From Gammaproteobacteria bacterium (GTDB lineage Bacteria; Pseudomonadota; Gammaproteobacteria; Steroidobacterales; XN24), in contig JARFQW010000066.1 in the NCBI GenBank assembly GCA_029287575.1, positions 1 through 64,000 on the forward strand: 64,000 nt of DNA, in the 5' to 3' direction. Positions 43,060 to 51,974 of this stretch are shown here, piece by piece. The stretch's first letter is position 1. Each line of letters opens with the position of its first letter. The notes under the pieces are model-generated. The model saw only the letters and a program-made list of their open reading frames with translations, did not search any database and was not told the DNA's origin. Both the position numbers and the translations under genes were made by a program.

Positions 43060-43761
43060 CTAGGCGAAGACCACGTACACGCGGCGGTTCTGGCGGCCCT
43101 TTTTCTGAATCCGCGTGACCTGGATGGGGCCAATCTCTCCGGTACTGCGGACATGCGTGCCGCCGCAGGGCTGAAGGTCGACCCCGGGGATCTCCAGCAA
43201 GCGAACGTCTCCGGCGCCTCGCGGCGGGCTGACCGACAAGGTTCTGACCAGTTCCGGGCGGGCATCGAGTTCTGCCTCGTCCACCCAGTAGGCGCGCACG
43301 GGGCGGTCGGCGCTGATCAGTTGGTTCACGGCCGCGGTAATGGCGTCCTTGTCGGCGCCGGCCGGCATGTCCAGGTCCAGCCGGCTCCGCTCGGCGGAAA
43401 TATTTCCGCCGGTCACCGGGTGCGGAAGAACCGCCCCGATAAGGTGCAGGCAGGTGTGCATGCGCATGTGAGCGTAGCGGCGCTCCCAGTCGATTTCGGC
43501 GCGCACGGTCTCGCCGGCCGCTGGACACGGCACGCCTGGCTCGACCATGTGGACGATGCCGCCGGCATCGTCGTGGACCGTGTTCACGATCCGAACCGCC
43601 GAGTCCGTGCCCCATCGGATCCAGCCGGTGTCGCCAGGCTGACCGCCGCCGAGGGGGTAGAACACCGTTTGGTCCAGGACCAGACCGTCCGCGCCGGAGT
43701 CCTGAACCGTCGCCTCGCAGGCCCGGCGGTAGGCATCGTCGCGGAACAGTTCCCGTGTCAC
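43060..43761 (-). CDS. AlaX-like alanyl-tRNA editing protein
   Basis: A 233-residue trans-editing protein that hydrolyses mischarged Ser- or Gly-tRNA(Ala). It has TVFYPLGGGQPGDTG, the zinc-site pair HTCLH (102-106) and CGGTHV (about 200), as in the AlaRS editing domain. No catalytic synthetase core or C-Ala domain is present. The GTG start at 43761 overlaps the DUF2914 gene stop (GTGA). The gene is followed two bases later by the glycosyltransferase. Confidence 0.9.
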   Translation of the reverse strand: MTRELFRDDAYRRACEATVQDSGADGLVLDQTVFYPLGGGQPGDTGWIRWGTDSAVRIVNTVHDDAGGIVHMVEPGVPCPAAGETVRAEIDWERRYAHMRMHTCLHLIGAVLPHPVTGGNISAERSRLDLDMPAGADKDAITAAVNQLISADRPVRAYWVDEAELDARPELVRTLSVSPPRGAGDVRLLEIPGVDLQPCGGTHVRSTGEIGPIQVTRIQKKGRQNRRVYVVFA

Positions 43762-44723
43762 CGCGATGAACTCCCCGGGGATTCCACCGCGCCGTCGTTG
43801 ACTGTCAGCCGCGGCGTGTCCTCCGCATACTCAAACGATTGCTCGGCGAGGAGGCGATCGTCGCCGTCGCGAAGCTCTATCCGCCACATACCGAGCTGTC
43901 CGGGCTCCAGGTCCTTCGCCGAGAACACTCGCCAGCGGTAATTGCTTCCCACCGAGAATCGACGTTCCGCCATAAGCGCGCCGTCCAGCAGCCAGCGGTG
44001 AACAATTTCACTGCCGCCGGCGTTGCGGACGTCCGTATAGAAATAGACACGCTGAATGTCCGGGAAGGCGGAGAGCACATCGCTGACCGGGCCGACGGGT
44101 TCCCGGTCAACGACATCCAGGGCAAGCAGGGCCCGGCGGGCTTCGGGTGGCTCCAGGGGCGGGGCCTCTTCTGCCCTGTTGCCCGGTTCGCGGGTCGCTT
44201 CGGGCTGCCGGATCTCCCGGGATACGGCTTCAGAAACCCCGGCGGCGGACCGGCCGTCCGGGGACTGTTCCGGTTCCGGTTCACGCACGGACGAGGGGGC
44301 CGTTTCGCCGCCCGGGCGTGCCGTGGCGGAAGCCCCCGCCCGATTCTCCGGCGTCTGGGCGCCGTCCGTGGATGAGCCCGTGCTGATGATCCGGTAGGCG
44401 GCCAAGGAAATCAGCGCAATGCCGACCGCGACCCCGGCAGCAATGCCGGCACGACGGGTCAGCCGGCGGGCGGCGCGCGGTGGCGGCGGCCCGGACTCGG
44501 AGCCCGGATCCTTGTCGGCCTCCCGGAGTGCCTGCGCCAGCGTCATCTCCGGGAAGGCGCCGAGAGTCTGCCGGCGCACGATGCCGTCGAATCGATAGAC
44601 CAGGACCCAAATCTTCACGCCATTCGGGAACACCGCGAAAAACAGGTCGTCGGCCACCTGAATCTCGTAGCGGCGCTCCCGCGGAGGGAGGTCCCGAAAA
44701 TCGTCGTCGGTGAAGCTGTTCAT
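43758..44723 (-). CDS. Integrase-arm-like / TM / DUF2914 fusion protein
   Basis: A 321-residue protein with an unusual layout. Residues ~12-71 look like the arm-type DNA-binding domain of tyrosine integrases (DUF4102): NGVKIWVLVYRFDGIVRRQTLG and FPEMTLAQALREADK. A single membrane helix follows (92-112). A long Pro/Glu-rich linker (113-215) leads to a DUF2914 domain (about 235-310: VYFYTDVRNAGG, HRWLLDGALM, NYRWRVFSAKDL). No integrase catalytic domain is present. It may be a membrane-bound protein with a cytoplasmic nucleic-acid-binding head, but no function is known. The start at 44723 is the first Met before the arm-like domain. Confidence 0.75.
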   Translation of the reverse strand: MNSFTDDDFRDLPPRERRYEIQVADDLFFAVFPNGVKIWVLVYRFDGIVRRQTLGAFPEMTLAQALREADKDPGSESGPPPPRAARRLTRRAGIAAGVAVGIALISLAAYRIISTGSSTDGAQTPENRAGASATARPGGETAPSSVREPEPEQSPDGRSAAGVSEAVSREIRQPEATREPGNRAEEAPPLEPPEARRALLALDVVDREPVGPVSDVLSAFPDIQRVYFYTDVRNAGGSEIVHRWLLDGALMAERRFSVGSNYRWRVFSAKDLEPGQLGMWRIELRDGDDRLLAEQSFEYAEDTPRLTVNDGAVESPGSSSR

Positions 44724-44850
44724 CCTTGGTCCGGCGCTGTATTGCGGGGCTCCAAACTGGGGGGCAGGCCACCTGACGGCATCCATCCCGTGGGCCGTGG
44801 CTACTCATACTCGAAAAAGTCGCCGCGCATGTCCAGTGCACGGTCGGCGC

Positions 44851-45741
44851 TCAGGTGGTGCGGACGAACTCCGCCACAACCGCTCCGAGTTCCTCGCCCA
44901 CGTCTTCCTGCAGGAAATGCCCGGCTTTTTTCAGCGTCGTATGAGCCTGACCGCGGGCGCCCGGCACGTGGGCCTGTAGGACACGATCGGCGCCGCGAAA
45001 AATCGGATCCCGGTCCCCGAAGGCGGTCAGAAAGGGTTTCTCCCATCGGCCCAGCGCCTCCCAGGCCCGCCGGTTGTCCGGAACCGCCGGATTGTCCGGC
45101 TCGGCGGGAACGAGACGCGGAAATGCCCGGGCGCCGGCCTTGTAGCGTTCCGAGGGGAACGGGGCTTCGTAGGCGGCCCTGGCCGATGATGACAGGTCTC
45201 TGGCGCAGCCGGATGCGACTATCCTGCCCGCGGGAAAGACCGGCGTGTAGCGGGCAAACGCCCGCCAGATCCGAAACGCCCGGGGAGCGGGGCGGTCCGC
45301 GAGCGGCAGAAATCCGTTGGCGACCACCACCCGGTCGAAGCGATCGGGGATTTCGGCGACCAGGCGCAGCCCGATCAGGGATCCCCAGTCCTGGCAGACG
45401 AGGGTGAGGCCGCCGAGGTCCAGGGCCTCGATCCAGCCCCTGACCCACGCGACGTGGCGCGCATACGAATAGTCACCGACCGCCGGCAGCTTGTCGGAGC
45501 GGCCGAATCCGATCAGGTCCGGGGCCAGGGCGCGGCAGCCGGCCCGGGTCAGGACCGGAATCATCTTGCGATAGAGATAGGACCAGGTGGGCTCGCCATG
45601 AAGCATCAGGACCGGGACTCCGCCGCCGGGGCCGTCCTCCACATGGGCCATGCGCAGACCGTCCACGTCGGTGTACCGGGGCGACCAGGGGAAATCGTCG
45701 AGGCCGGCGAAGCGCGCCTCGGGTGTGCGCAGGGCGCTCAT
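44851..45741 (-). CDS. Haloalkane dehalogenase (HLD-I type)
   Basis: A 296-residue alpha/beta hydrolase that cleaves carbon-halogen bonds through an aspartyl ester. It has [13 protein letters not shown], the nucleophile D118 in [10 protein letters not shown] with the neighbouring halide-binding W119, an acid in GDRDPIF and the histidine in [14 protein letters not shown] and the position of the acid point to HLD subfamily I (DhlA/DhmA). True activity depends on cap-domain residues I cannot verify, and epoxide or ester hydrolysis remains possible. The ATG at 45741 overlaps the stop of the acyl-CoA synthetase (ATGA). Confidence 0.83.
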   Translation of the reverse strand: MSALRTPEARFAGLDDFPWSPRYTDVDGLRMAHVEDGPGGGVPVLMLHGEPTWSYLYRKMIPVLTRAGCRALAPDLIGFGRSDKLPAVGDYSYARHVAWVRGWIEALDLGGLTLVCQDWGSLIGLRLVAEIPDRFDRVVVANGFLPLADRPAPRAFRIWRAFARYTPVFPAGRIVASGCARDLSSSARAAYEAPFPSERYKAGARAFPRLVPAEPDNPAVPDNRRAWEALGRWEKPFLTAFGDRDPIFRGADRVLQAHVPGARGQAHTTLKKAGHFLQEDVGEELGAVVAEFVRTT

Positions 45742-47378
45742 GACGGGTCGCTCCCGGGGAGTTTGTGGTCGGCATACGCCTCCCGCAGTGCGAGCTTGTT
45801 CAGTTTGCCGGTAGCGGTATGCGGCAGTTCGTCCACGACAAGGACATCGTCCGGAATCCACCAGTCGGCCACCTTGCCCCGGAACCAGCGGCGCAGCCCT
45901 TCGCCGTCCACCGTCTTGCCGGGCTTCGGGACGATGAGCAACAGCGGTCTTTCCGTCCAGCGCTCGTGGGCCACTCCGATCACGGCGGCTTCCGCCACGT
46001 CGGCATGGGCCACGGCGGTATTCTCCAGTTCGATGGAGCTGATCCACTCACCACCGGACTTGATGACGTCCTTGGTCCGGTCGGTGATCTGGATATACCC
46101 GTCGGGATCGATATTGGCCACGTCTCCCGTGTCGAACCACCCCTCGGTGTCGTGACTCGTGCCCGCATCCAAACGGAAGTAGCCGCTGCAGACCCAGGGG
46201 CCGCGCACCTTCAGCGTGCCGAAGGCTTTTCCGTCCCACGGCAGCTCGGCGCCGTCGTCGCCTACGATCTTCAGCTCGACGCCGAAAATGCCGCGTCCCT
46301 GCCGGGCCCGAATGTCGTCCTGGTCGGGTTCCGGCAGGGCGTCCATGCCCTGCTTGAGGGAATTGAACGTGCCCAGCGGGCTTGTCTCGGTCATGCCCCA
46401 GGCATGGTGGGTGGCCACCCCGTGGCGATCGCGAAAAGCCTGCATGATCGCCGGCGGGCACGCGGCTCCGCCGACGATGGTCCGCTGCAGGCTCGTGAGC
46501 GTCTTGCCGGCGGCTTCGAGATACTGCAGCAAGGCCATCCAGATCGTGGGGACGCCCAGCGAAAGCGTCACCTTCTCGGATTCCATCAGACGGTGCAGGA
46601 ATTCGCCGTCGGCCAGCTTCGGGCCCGGCATCACCAGCTTGGCACCCACCATCGGAGCCGCATAGGGCACACCCCATGCATTGGCGTGAAACATCGGCAC
46701 GACCGGCAGCACGGTGTCTCGCTGGGTCAGCCCCATGACATCGGCCATGCAGGCGGCCATTGCGTGCAGGACCGTGGATCGATGGCTGTAGACAACGCCC
46801 TTGGGATCCCCGGTGGTTCCCGAGGTGTAGCAAATCGAGCAGGCCGTGTCCTCATGGAGGTCCGGCCAGTCGTAGTCGGCCGCGCGGCCCTCGATGAACG
46901 CTTCGTAACTGACCGCGCCTGGCAGCGGGGTATCGGGCATGTTCGCGGTGTCGGTAAGAACAATCCAGTGGCGCACGCTCGGCAGCCTGGGAGCCAGCGC
47001 CTCGGCCAGGGGCAGTATGGCCGGGTCCACGAACAGGCAGCGGTCCTCGGCATGGTTGACGATCCAGGCGATCTGTTCGGGGAATAGCCGCGGGTTGAGG
47101 GTGTGGAGGACCATCCCTGCACAGGAACTGGCGTAGTAGATCTCCAGGTGGCGGTGGTCGTTCCAGGCCAGCGTTGCCACGCGCTCGCCGGCGGATACGC
47201 CGGCGTCGGCGAGGGCGTGGGCCAGCATCGACGCCCGCCGGAAAACGTCGCGGTAGGTCGTTCGGAACAGAGGGGCATCCGCCACGACCGACACGATCTC
47301 CCGATCGCCGTGGTGGCGCAGGGCGTGACGCATGATGGCGGTGATGGTCAGCTGCGTGGGCATCATCTGGCCGAGCAT
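45738..47378 (-). CDS. Medium/long-chain acyl-CoA synthetase
   Basis: A 546-residue AMP-binding enzyme that activates a carboxylic acid to acyl-CoA in two steps. The P-loop-like motif is [12 protein letters not shown], followed by WGMTETSP, the [20 protein letters not shown] hinge region and the C-terminal lysine in [13 protein letters not shown]. The residue after GW (WFDTGDVA) is standard. The substrate could be a fatty acid or an acid made from a halogenated compound, given the coupled dehalogenase. GGAGA precedes the ATG. Confidence 0.92.
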   Translation of the reverse strand: MLGQMMPTQLTITAIMRHALRHHGDREIVSVVADAPLFRTTYRDVFRRASMLAHALADAGVSAGERVATLAWNDHRHLEIYYASSCAGMVLHTLNPRLFPEQIAWIVNHAEDRCLFVDPAILPLAEALAPRLPSVRHWIVLTDTANMPDTPLPGAVSYEAFIEGRAADYDWPDLHEDTACSICYTSGTTGDPKGVVYSHRSTVLHAMAACMADVMGLTQRDTVLPVVPMFHANAWGVPYAAPMVGAKLVMPGPKLADGEFLHRLMESEKVTLSLGVPTIWMALLQYLEAAGKTLTSLQRTIVGGAACPPAIMQAFRDRHGVATHHAWGMTETSPLGTFNSLKQGMDALPEPDQDDIRARQGRGIFGVELKIVGDDGAELPWDGKAFGTLKVRGPWVCSGYFRLDAGTSHDTEGWFDTGDVANIDPDGYIQITDRTKDVIKSGGEWISSIELENTAVAHADVAEAAVIGVAHERWTERPLLLIVPKPGKTVDGEGLRRWFRGKVADWWIPDDVLVVDELPHTATGKLNKLALREAYADHKLPGSDPS

Positions 47379-47580
47379 GGCGGATTCTCCGTCGGGTCAG
47401 GGTTTGTCGGTCCGGCGCGTTTCTCCCGTGTGCTTGCAGGCCACCGGAACGCGCCCGTACGAGTGTGTGCCGGTGCCCGCCGGGCTGTCCAGTCCGCTGC
47501 CCTCGAGCCGGGTTAAGGGCAACGATTTCGGATTCGGTTCCGGGCGAACGGACTATGCTTTGAGCAGAGAGGTGAATTCG

Positions 47581-47985
47581 ATGCGGCGTTTGGTTCTGAC
47601 TCTCGCGCCGTTCGTTCTGACTGCGGTGTGCCCGGCGATCGCGGACGACACTGGCGCTGATCTGTATGCCACCCACTGTGCGGCCTGTCACGGCGCCGAC
47701 GGCACGGGGGAACCGGCCACCGAGCGTGTTCTCGGGGTCGGCGTTGGCGATCTGTCCACGCTGGCCGAAAGCAACGGCGGAGAATACCCCGCCGGATTTG
47801 TTGCCCGGGTGGTCGACGGCCGTGGCGCGCCGGGACCCCACGCGATTCCCGGCAAGCGCATGCCCGCGTGGGGCCGGCTGCTTCAGGAGGGCGATACCGC
47901 CGAGGTGCGCGAGGAAGCGGCATCCCGCCGGATTCAGGCAATCACTGACTACGTCCGGTCCCTGCAGGTCGAAACGCCGCGCTAG
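47581..47985 (+). CDS. Periplasmic monohaem cytochrome c
   Basis: A 134-residue class I-type cytochrome c with a signal peptide (MRRLVLTLAPFVLTAVCPAIA), haem site C33-A-A-C36-H37 and a likely axial methionine in KRMPAWG. It would carry electrons in the periplasm. AGAGAGG precedes the ATG. It is divergent from the acyl-CoA synthetase, with no obvious redox partner next to it. Confidence 0.88.
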   Translation: MRRLVLTLAPFVLTAVCPAIADDTGADLYATHCAACHGADGTGEPATERVLGVGVGDLSTLAESNGGEYPAGFVARVVDGRGAPGPHAIPGKRMPAWGRLLQEGDTAEVREEAASRRIQAITDYVRSLQVETPR

Positions 47986-48000
47986 GTCGCCGGCGGTCCC

Positions 48001-48828
48001 TTAATTCCCCGGCTTGATGAACTTCAGCGTGAACCGGTCGGACTCGCCGATCGCCAGGTATTTCTTCCGGTCCTCCTCGCCCAGCGTCAGCGTCGGCGGC
48101 AGTGTCCAGACCCCCGACGGATGATCCGCGGTGTCCTTCGGGTTCGCGTTGATTTCCGAGCTTGCGACGAATTCGAAGCCGGCCGCCTGGATGAGGCGGA
48201 TCGCCCTGGCCTGGTCCACGTAGCCGTTTCGGGCCTCCGGGTCGATCTCCCGGCCTTCGGGGGACCGGTGATCGGTGACGCCGAGAATACCGCCGGGCTT
48301 CAACGCCTCGAAACAGGCCGCCAGCACGTCTTCGGTCTGTCCCCAGCGCATCCAGTTGTGCAGGTTGCGGAAGGTCAGGATCATGTCCTGGGAGCCCGGT
48401 GGCGCCAGGCCGGTCTGGGCGGGTGCCCAGAGGCTCGTGACCGCGACCGCTTCGTATACGGCGGGATTCGCGTCGAGCTTGGCCGCGAATTCTTCGTTCG
48501 CTTTCAGCATGAAGTCCCGGTACTGATCCGTCTGGTCGCCGAATACCGCGACCGTCAGCTGACCCTCATCAACCAGGTAAGGGGCCAGGATCTCCGTATA
48601 CCATCCGCTTTTACCCGGCCAGATTTCCACCACGTTCATTGTTGGCCGGATGCCGAAAAAGCGGAGTGTTTCGGCGGGGTGACGCCAGGCATCGCGGGCC
48701 CGATGTTCGGTGGATCGATGCGGCGCGTTGACCGCCTGGTCAAGGGCGTCGGCAGCGGCCGCCGGAGCGGACACGGCCAGAGCGAGCGTCAGGGCGGCGG
48801 CGCGCAGGAAGCGTTGGTCAGACGTCAT
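48001..48828 (-). CDS. Exported methyltransferase-like protein
   Basis: A 275-residue protein whose N-terminus is a signal peptide (FLRAAALTLALAVSAPAAAA). The mature part has the class I SAM methyltransferase fold: NVVEIWPGKSGWYTEILAPYL in the place of motif I and PPGSQDMILTFRNLHNW near motif IV. Similar exported methyltransferase-like proteins exist (COG4798 type), and their substrate and SAM source are unknown. GAGGA six bases before the ATG fixes the start at 48828. Confidence 0.78.
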   Translation of the reverse strand: MTSDQRFLRAAALTLALAVSAPAAAADALDQAVNAPHRSTEHRARDAWRHPAETLRFFGIRPTMNVVEIWPGKSGWYTEILAPYLVDEGQLTVAVFGDQTDQYRDFMLKANEEFAAKLDANPAVYEAVAVTSLWAPAQTGLAPPGSQDMILTFRNLHNWMRWGQTEDVLAACFEALKPGGILGVTDHRSPEGREIDPEARNGYVDQARAIRLIQAAGFEFVASSEINANPKDTADHPSGVWTLPPTLTLGEEDRKKYLAIGESDRFTLKFIKPGN

Positions 48829-48856
48829 TGGGGGTCCTCGACGGTTTGTTTGCTGA

Positions 48857-50488
48857 TCATTCCACCCTGTCCGGGCCGAAGGTTTCACCGAAAAAATTGC
48901 CCTTTCGCCAGCGGGGGCGCTCCGGTGCATCCGCGATTTCACGAATCAACGAGTAGTTGGTGGCGACAAACCGGCGCATCGAGTCGGCGTGAAATGTCCG
49001 GGTCAGGTCGTCGGAGGGCTTGTGGTAATGGGTAGTGAGAAACTCGCGGACCTGGGCCTCGCCATCGATTGTCGGGTCGCTGGAGCCCGTGCCGACGTCC
49101 ATATAGATGGCCGGTACCCCCTGCTTCACGAAGGAAAACTGGTCGCTGCGGATGAAGATGACTTCTTCGGGCATCGGGTCGGGAGCCATCCGGAAGCCGG
49201 CCGCCTCGGCGGCTTTAGCCGCGACGGGTCCAAGCGTCGTGTGTTCCGCGCCGAACGCCACGATTTCCGCCACCGGGAAGGTCATGATTGCCATGTCCAT
49301 GTTCGCGTTGGCGACGATGCGGTCGACCGGTACGGGCGGATGGTGGATGAAGTAGTCCGAGCCGAGCAGGCCGACCTCTTCCGCGCCGACGGCGAGAAAG
49401 AGCACCGAGCGCGCGGGCGCTTGTTCGTCCTGGGCGATCATCCGCGCGGCCTCCAGAATAAATGCCACGCCGCTGGCATTGTCGTACGCCCCGTTGTAGA
49501 TGCCGTCGCCGTCGATCTCGGGGCCGATGCCCTTGTGGTCCAGGTGCGCCGTCACCACCATCCATTCGTCGCGCAGCTCGGGGTCGCTGCCGGGGAGCAG
49601 GCCACCCACATTGGCGGAGCGTGCACCCGACAGGGCCGACAGCGTGCGAATCTGAGCTTCTATCTTCAGGTCCAGCCGAGGCGCGGTGCCGGCCGCGGCG
49701 GCATCCAGGGCCTGCGCTTCGGTAAGCGGCACGTTGGCGAACAGTCCGGCCCTGGCCGAATCGCTGAGATAGACGCTGCCTTTCAGGCCGGCAAAGGCGT
49801 CCCGGGGTCTGCCATCGCCATCCAGCCAGCGCATGCCGGGAAACGCGGATCCCGTCTGCATGCGCTCCCAGGCCACGCGCTCCTGGTCTACCCGCGTGCG
49901 GATGTTGATAACGCCCACCGCGCCCAGTTCCGAAGCGATCCGGGATTTCCGGGTTCTGGAAGAGTGAAAGGCCCGCTGGTCGTTGGGAAAGGTGGACGGC
50001 GCGCCGGAAAAGATCGCCACAATCCGGCCCCTGACATCGAGGTCGGCGTAGTCGTCATGGCCCAGTTCCGGTGCCTGCACGCCAAAGCCTGCCAGTACGA
50101 CAGGGGCGCTGACCTGGCTGTCTTCGGCGAAGAAATTTTTGCCCGTGAGGAAATCCTCCCCGGGCTCCAGCGCCGTTCCGTCAAGAACCAGACGGGAGGA
50201 TTCCTGGTCCACCCGGCTTTGCAGCAGCGGGAACTGCTGGAACCAGCCCCCGTCAAAGCCGGGCGTCAGGCCAATCTGCGCCATCTGGGAGGCGACATAG
50301 CGGGCCGCCAGATCGTAGCCGCGTGTTCCGGCCGCCCGGCCCTCCAGTAGGTCGTCCGCCAGGAAGGTGATATCGGCCATTATTCGCCCGGCGGAAACCC
50401 GGTCGCCGGGCCCGGCGCCGGCTGGCATGGCGAGCGTTCCCAGCGCCATTGCCATGACAATCCACATGACCCGCAGGTTTTGAGTCAC
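48857..50488 (-). CDS. Secreted M28-family metallopeptidase with PA domain
   Basis: A 543-residue zinc aminopeptidase or carboxypeptidase-like enzyme. It has a signal peptide (about 1-25) and a protease-associated domain (about 130-300). Catalytic motifs are AHLDH (zinc His), YDNASG (bridging Asp), GAEEVGLLGS (Glu base and ligand), NANMDM and THYHKPSDD. It probably trims peptides outside the inner membrane. It is upstream of the exported methyltransferase-like gene (28-base gap) and divergent from the hydrolase at 50514. Confidence 0.9.
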   Translation of the reverse strand: MTQNLRVMWIVMAMALGTLAMPAGAGPGDRVSAGRIMADITFLADDLLEGRAAGTRGYDLAARYVASQMAQIGLTPGFDGGWFQQFPLLQSRVDQESSRLVLDGTALEPGEDFLTGKNFFAEDSQVSAPVVLAGFGVQAPELGHDDYADLDVRGRIVAIFSGAPSTFPNDQRAFHSSRTRKSRIASELGAVGVINIRTRVDQERVAWERMQTGSAFPGMRWLDGDGRPRDAFAGLKGSVYLSDSARAGLFANVPLTEAQALDAAAAGTAPRLDLKIEAQIRTLSALSGARSANVGGLLPGSDPELRDEWMVVTAHLDHKGIGPEIDGDGIYNGAYDNASGVAFILEAARMIAQDEQAPARSVLFLAVGAEEVGLLGSDYFIHHPPVPVDRIVANANMDMAIMTFPVAEIVAFGAEHTTLGPVAAKAAEAAGFRMAPDPMPEEVIFIRSDQFSFVKQGVPAIYMDVGTGSSDPTIDGEAQVREFLTTHYHKPSDDLTRTFHADSMRRFVATNYSLIREIADAPERPRWRKGNFFGETFGPDRVE

Positions 50489-50513
50489 TATCCTTTACTC
50501 CCCGGCACGAAAA

Positions 50514-51974
50514 ATGGCCGGCAAGCATAGCAATTATCTCCAACAGGGTTCGGGTGCGCGCGTGGACTACGGATTGAGCAAACGATGGGAGCTGTGGGTA
50601 CAGCTCCTGACGGGTATGGGCTGGATCGCCACCGGCGGCGACGAGGGGCTGTTGGCATTCCTGCTCGCCGCGATCCCCGGTGGTCTGCTGGTCACCGGCG
50701 GCGGCGCAAGTCTGTTGTTTCCGGGCGAACCCGGGTCGACCCGGGTAGCGGCCCTTGGGGCGGGGATCGGCGTGGTTTACGCAGTCGCCATGCTGCTTTT
50801 CGAACCGGCCAGTGCCTTGTTGCTGGGCGGCGGATCCGTGCTGTCGTTCATTGCCGCGGGACGCCTGGCCGCGGAGGACGCCGAGGTGCCGCCGCCGCTG
50901 GAGCGCCCGGAGCTGACCGCCGCGACCGCCGCGGAGGTGGCGGTGGACGAAACCGTGCTCGGACTGGTCGGCATGGTGATGGGCGTTTTCAATCAGGGTG
51001 ACCAGGAACGGGTTGGCCGGGAAGTGGCCGTTGCCCTGGACTGGCTGGAGGACTTCGATCCGGACGGGTCGCCGGAACGCTGGCACCTGGCACCGGATGT
51101 ACCCGCTGAGCCTTCGATCGGGCGGCGAAACAGCCGGGGCCTGGACTGGGAAGAGTTTTCCTTCGACTCCGCCTTCGAACCGGTGGCGGGCGTCCCTGGC
51201 CGCGATCGCTACCTGGAGTATCACGCCAATCGCCGGGCCTATGCCTGGGTGCTGAGACGCCCGGGTAATCACCGCTGGCTCGTTTGCATCCACGGCCTGG
51301 GGATGGGCCATCCGGCCCTGGACATGCGCCTGCTGGATGCGCGTCACTACTTCGAAGACCTCGGACTGAATGTGCTGATGCCGCTGTTGCCGTTTCACGG
51401 TCCGCGACGCCTGGGCAAGATCAGCGGTCACGGCTATGTCATCGGTGACGTGCTGAATACCCTTCATGCCCAGACTCAGGCGATGTGGGATATCCGCCGG
51501 CTCCTGAACTGGATCCGGGCCGATGGCGCGGAGTCCCTCGGCGTTCTCGGTATGTCACTGGGTGGCTACACGAGCGCATTGCTTGCCGGCCTGGAGGAAC
51601 AGCTGGACTGCGTGGTTGCCGCGATTCCCGCCGTGGCCCTGAACGAGCTGGGTGACTATCATGCCAGTCCCCGTGCGACCCGCCGGGCCAATGCCGCGGG
51701 TCTGACCGTGGATCGGCTGGAGCGGGTCTTAAGGCCGGTTTCGCCCCTGGCCGTGGCGCCGAAGGTCCCCAAGGAGCGGCGTTTTATTTATGGCGGGCTT
51801 CTCGACCGCTTCGTGCCGCCGGAGCAGGTGCTCAAGCTGTGGCACCACTGGGACCAGCCGGCGATCGCCTGGTATCCGGGTGCCCACCTGACCTTCTCCC
51901 GTCATCCTGAAATCCGCCGCTTCGTCGATCGCGGTCTGGCGGACAGCGGCGTGCTGGCCGGCCCGCCCGGATGA
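50514..51974 (+). CDS. Alpha/beta hydrolase with N-terminal membrane region
   Basis: A 486-residue protein. About three hydrophobic helices (residues ~25-115) precede a hydrolase domain. The domain has VCIHGLGMGHP as the oxyanion region, the nucleophile elbow GMSLGGYTS and a late acid in LLDRFVPPEQ, with H in GAHLTFSRH. The enzyme may act on lipids at the inner membrane, but the substrate is unknown. No good ribosome-binding site precedes ATG 50514; a GTG at 50562 is an alternative. Its TGA overlaps the ATG of the second ABC1 kinase. Confidence 0.75.
   Translation: MAGKHSNYLQQGSGARVDYGLSKRWELWVQLLTGMGWIATGGDEGLLAFLLAAIPGGLLVTGGGASLLFPGEPGSTRVAALGAGIGVVYAVAMLLFEPASALLLGGGSVLSFIAAGRLAAEDAEVPPPLERPELTAATAAEVAVDETVLGLVGMVMGVFNQGDQERVGREVAVALDWLEDFDPDGSPERWHLAPDVPAEPSIGRRNSRGLDWEEFSFDSAFEPVAGVPGRDRYLEYHANRRAYAWVLRRPGNHRWLVCIHGLGMGHPALDMRLLDARHYFEDLGLNVLMPLLPFHGPRRLGKISGHGYVIGDVLNTLHAQTQAMWDIRRLLNWIRADGAESLGVLGMSLGGYTSALLAGLEEQLDCVVAAIPAVALNELGDYHASPRATRRANAAGLTVDRLERVLRPVSPLAVAPKVPKERRFIYGGLLDRFVPPEQVLKLWHHWDQPAIAWYPGAHLTFSRHPEIRRFVDRGLADSGVLAGPPG

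Noticed and set aside
43058-43615. Upstream extension of the GT39-like gene frame
   Set aside because: It runs antisense-like through the AlaX gene in a different frame; the GTG at 43057, right after the AlaX stop, begins recognisable sequence.
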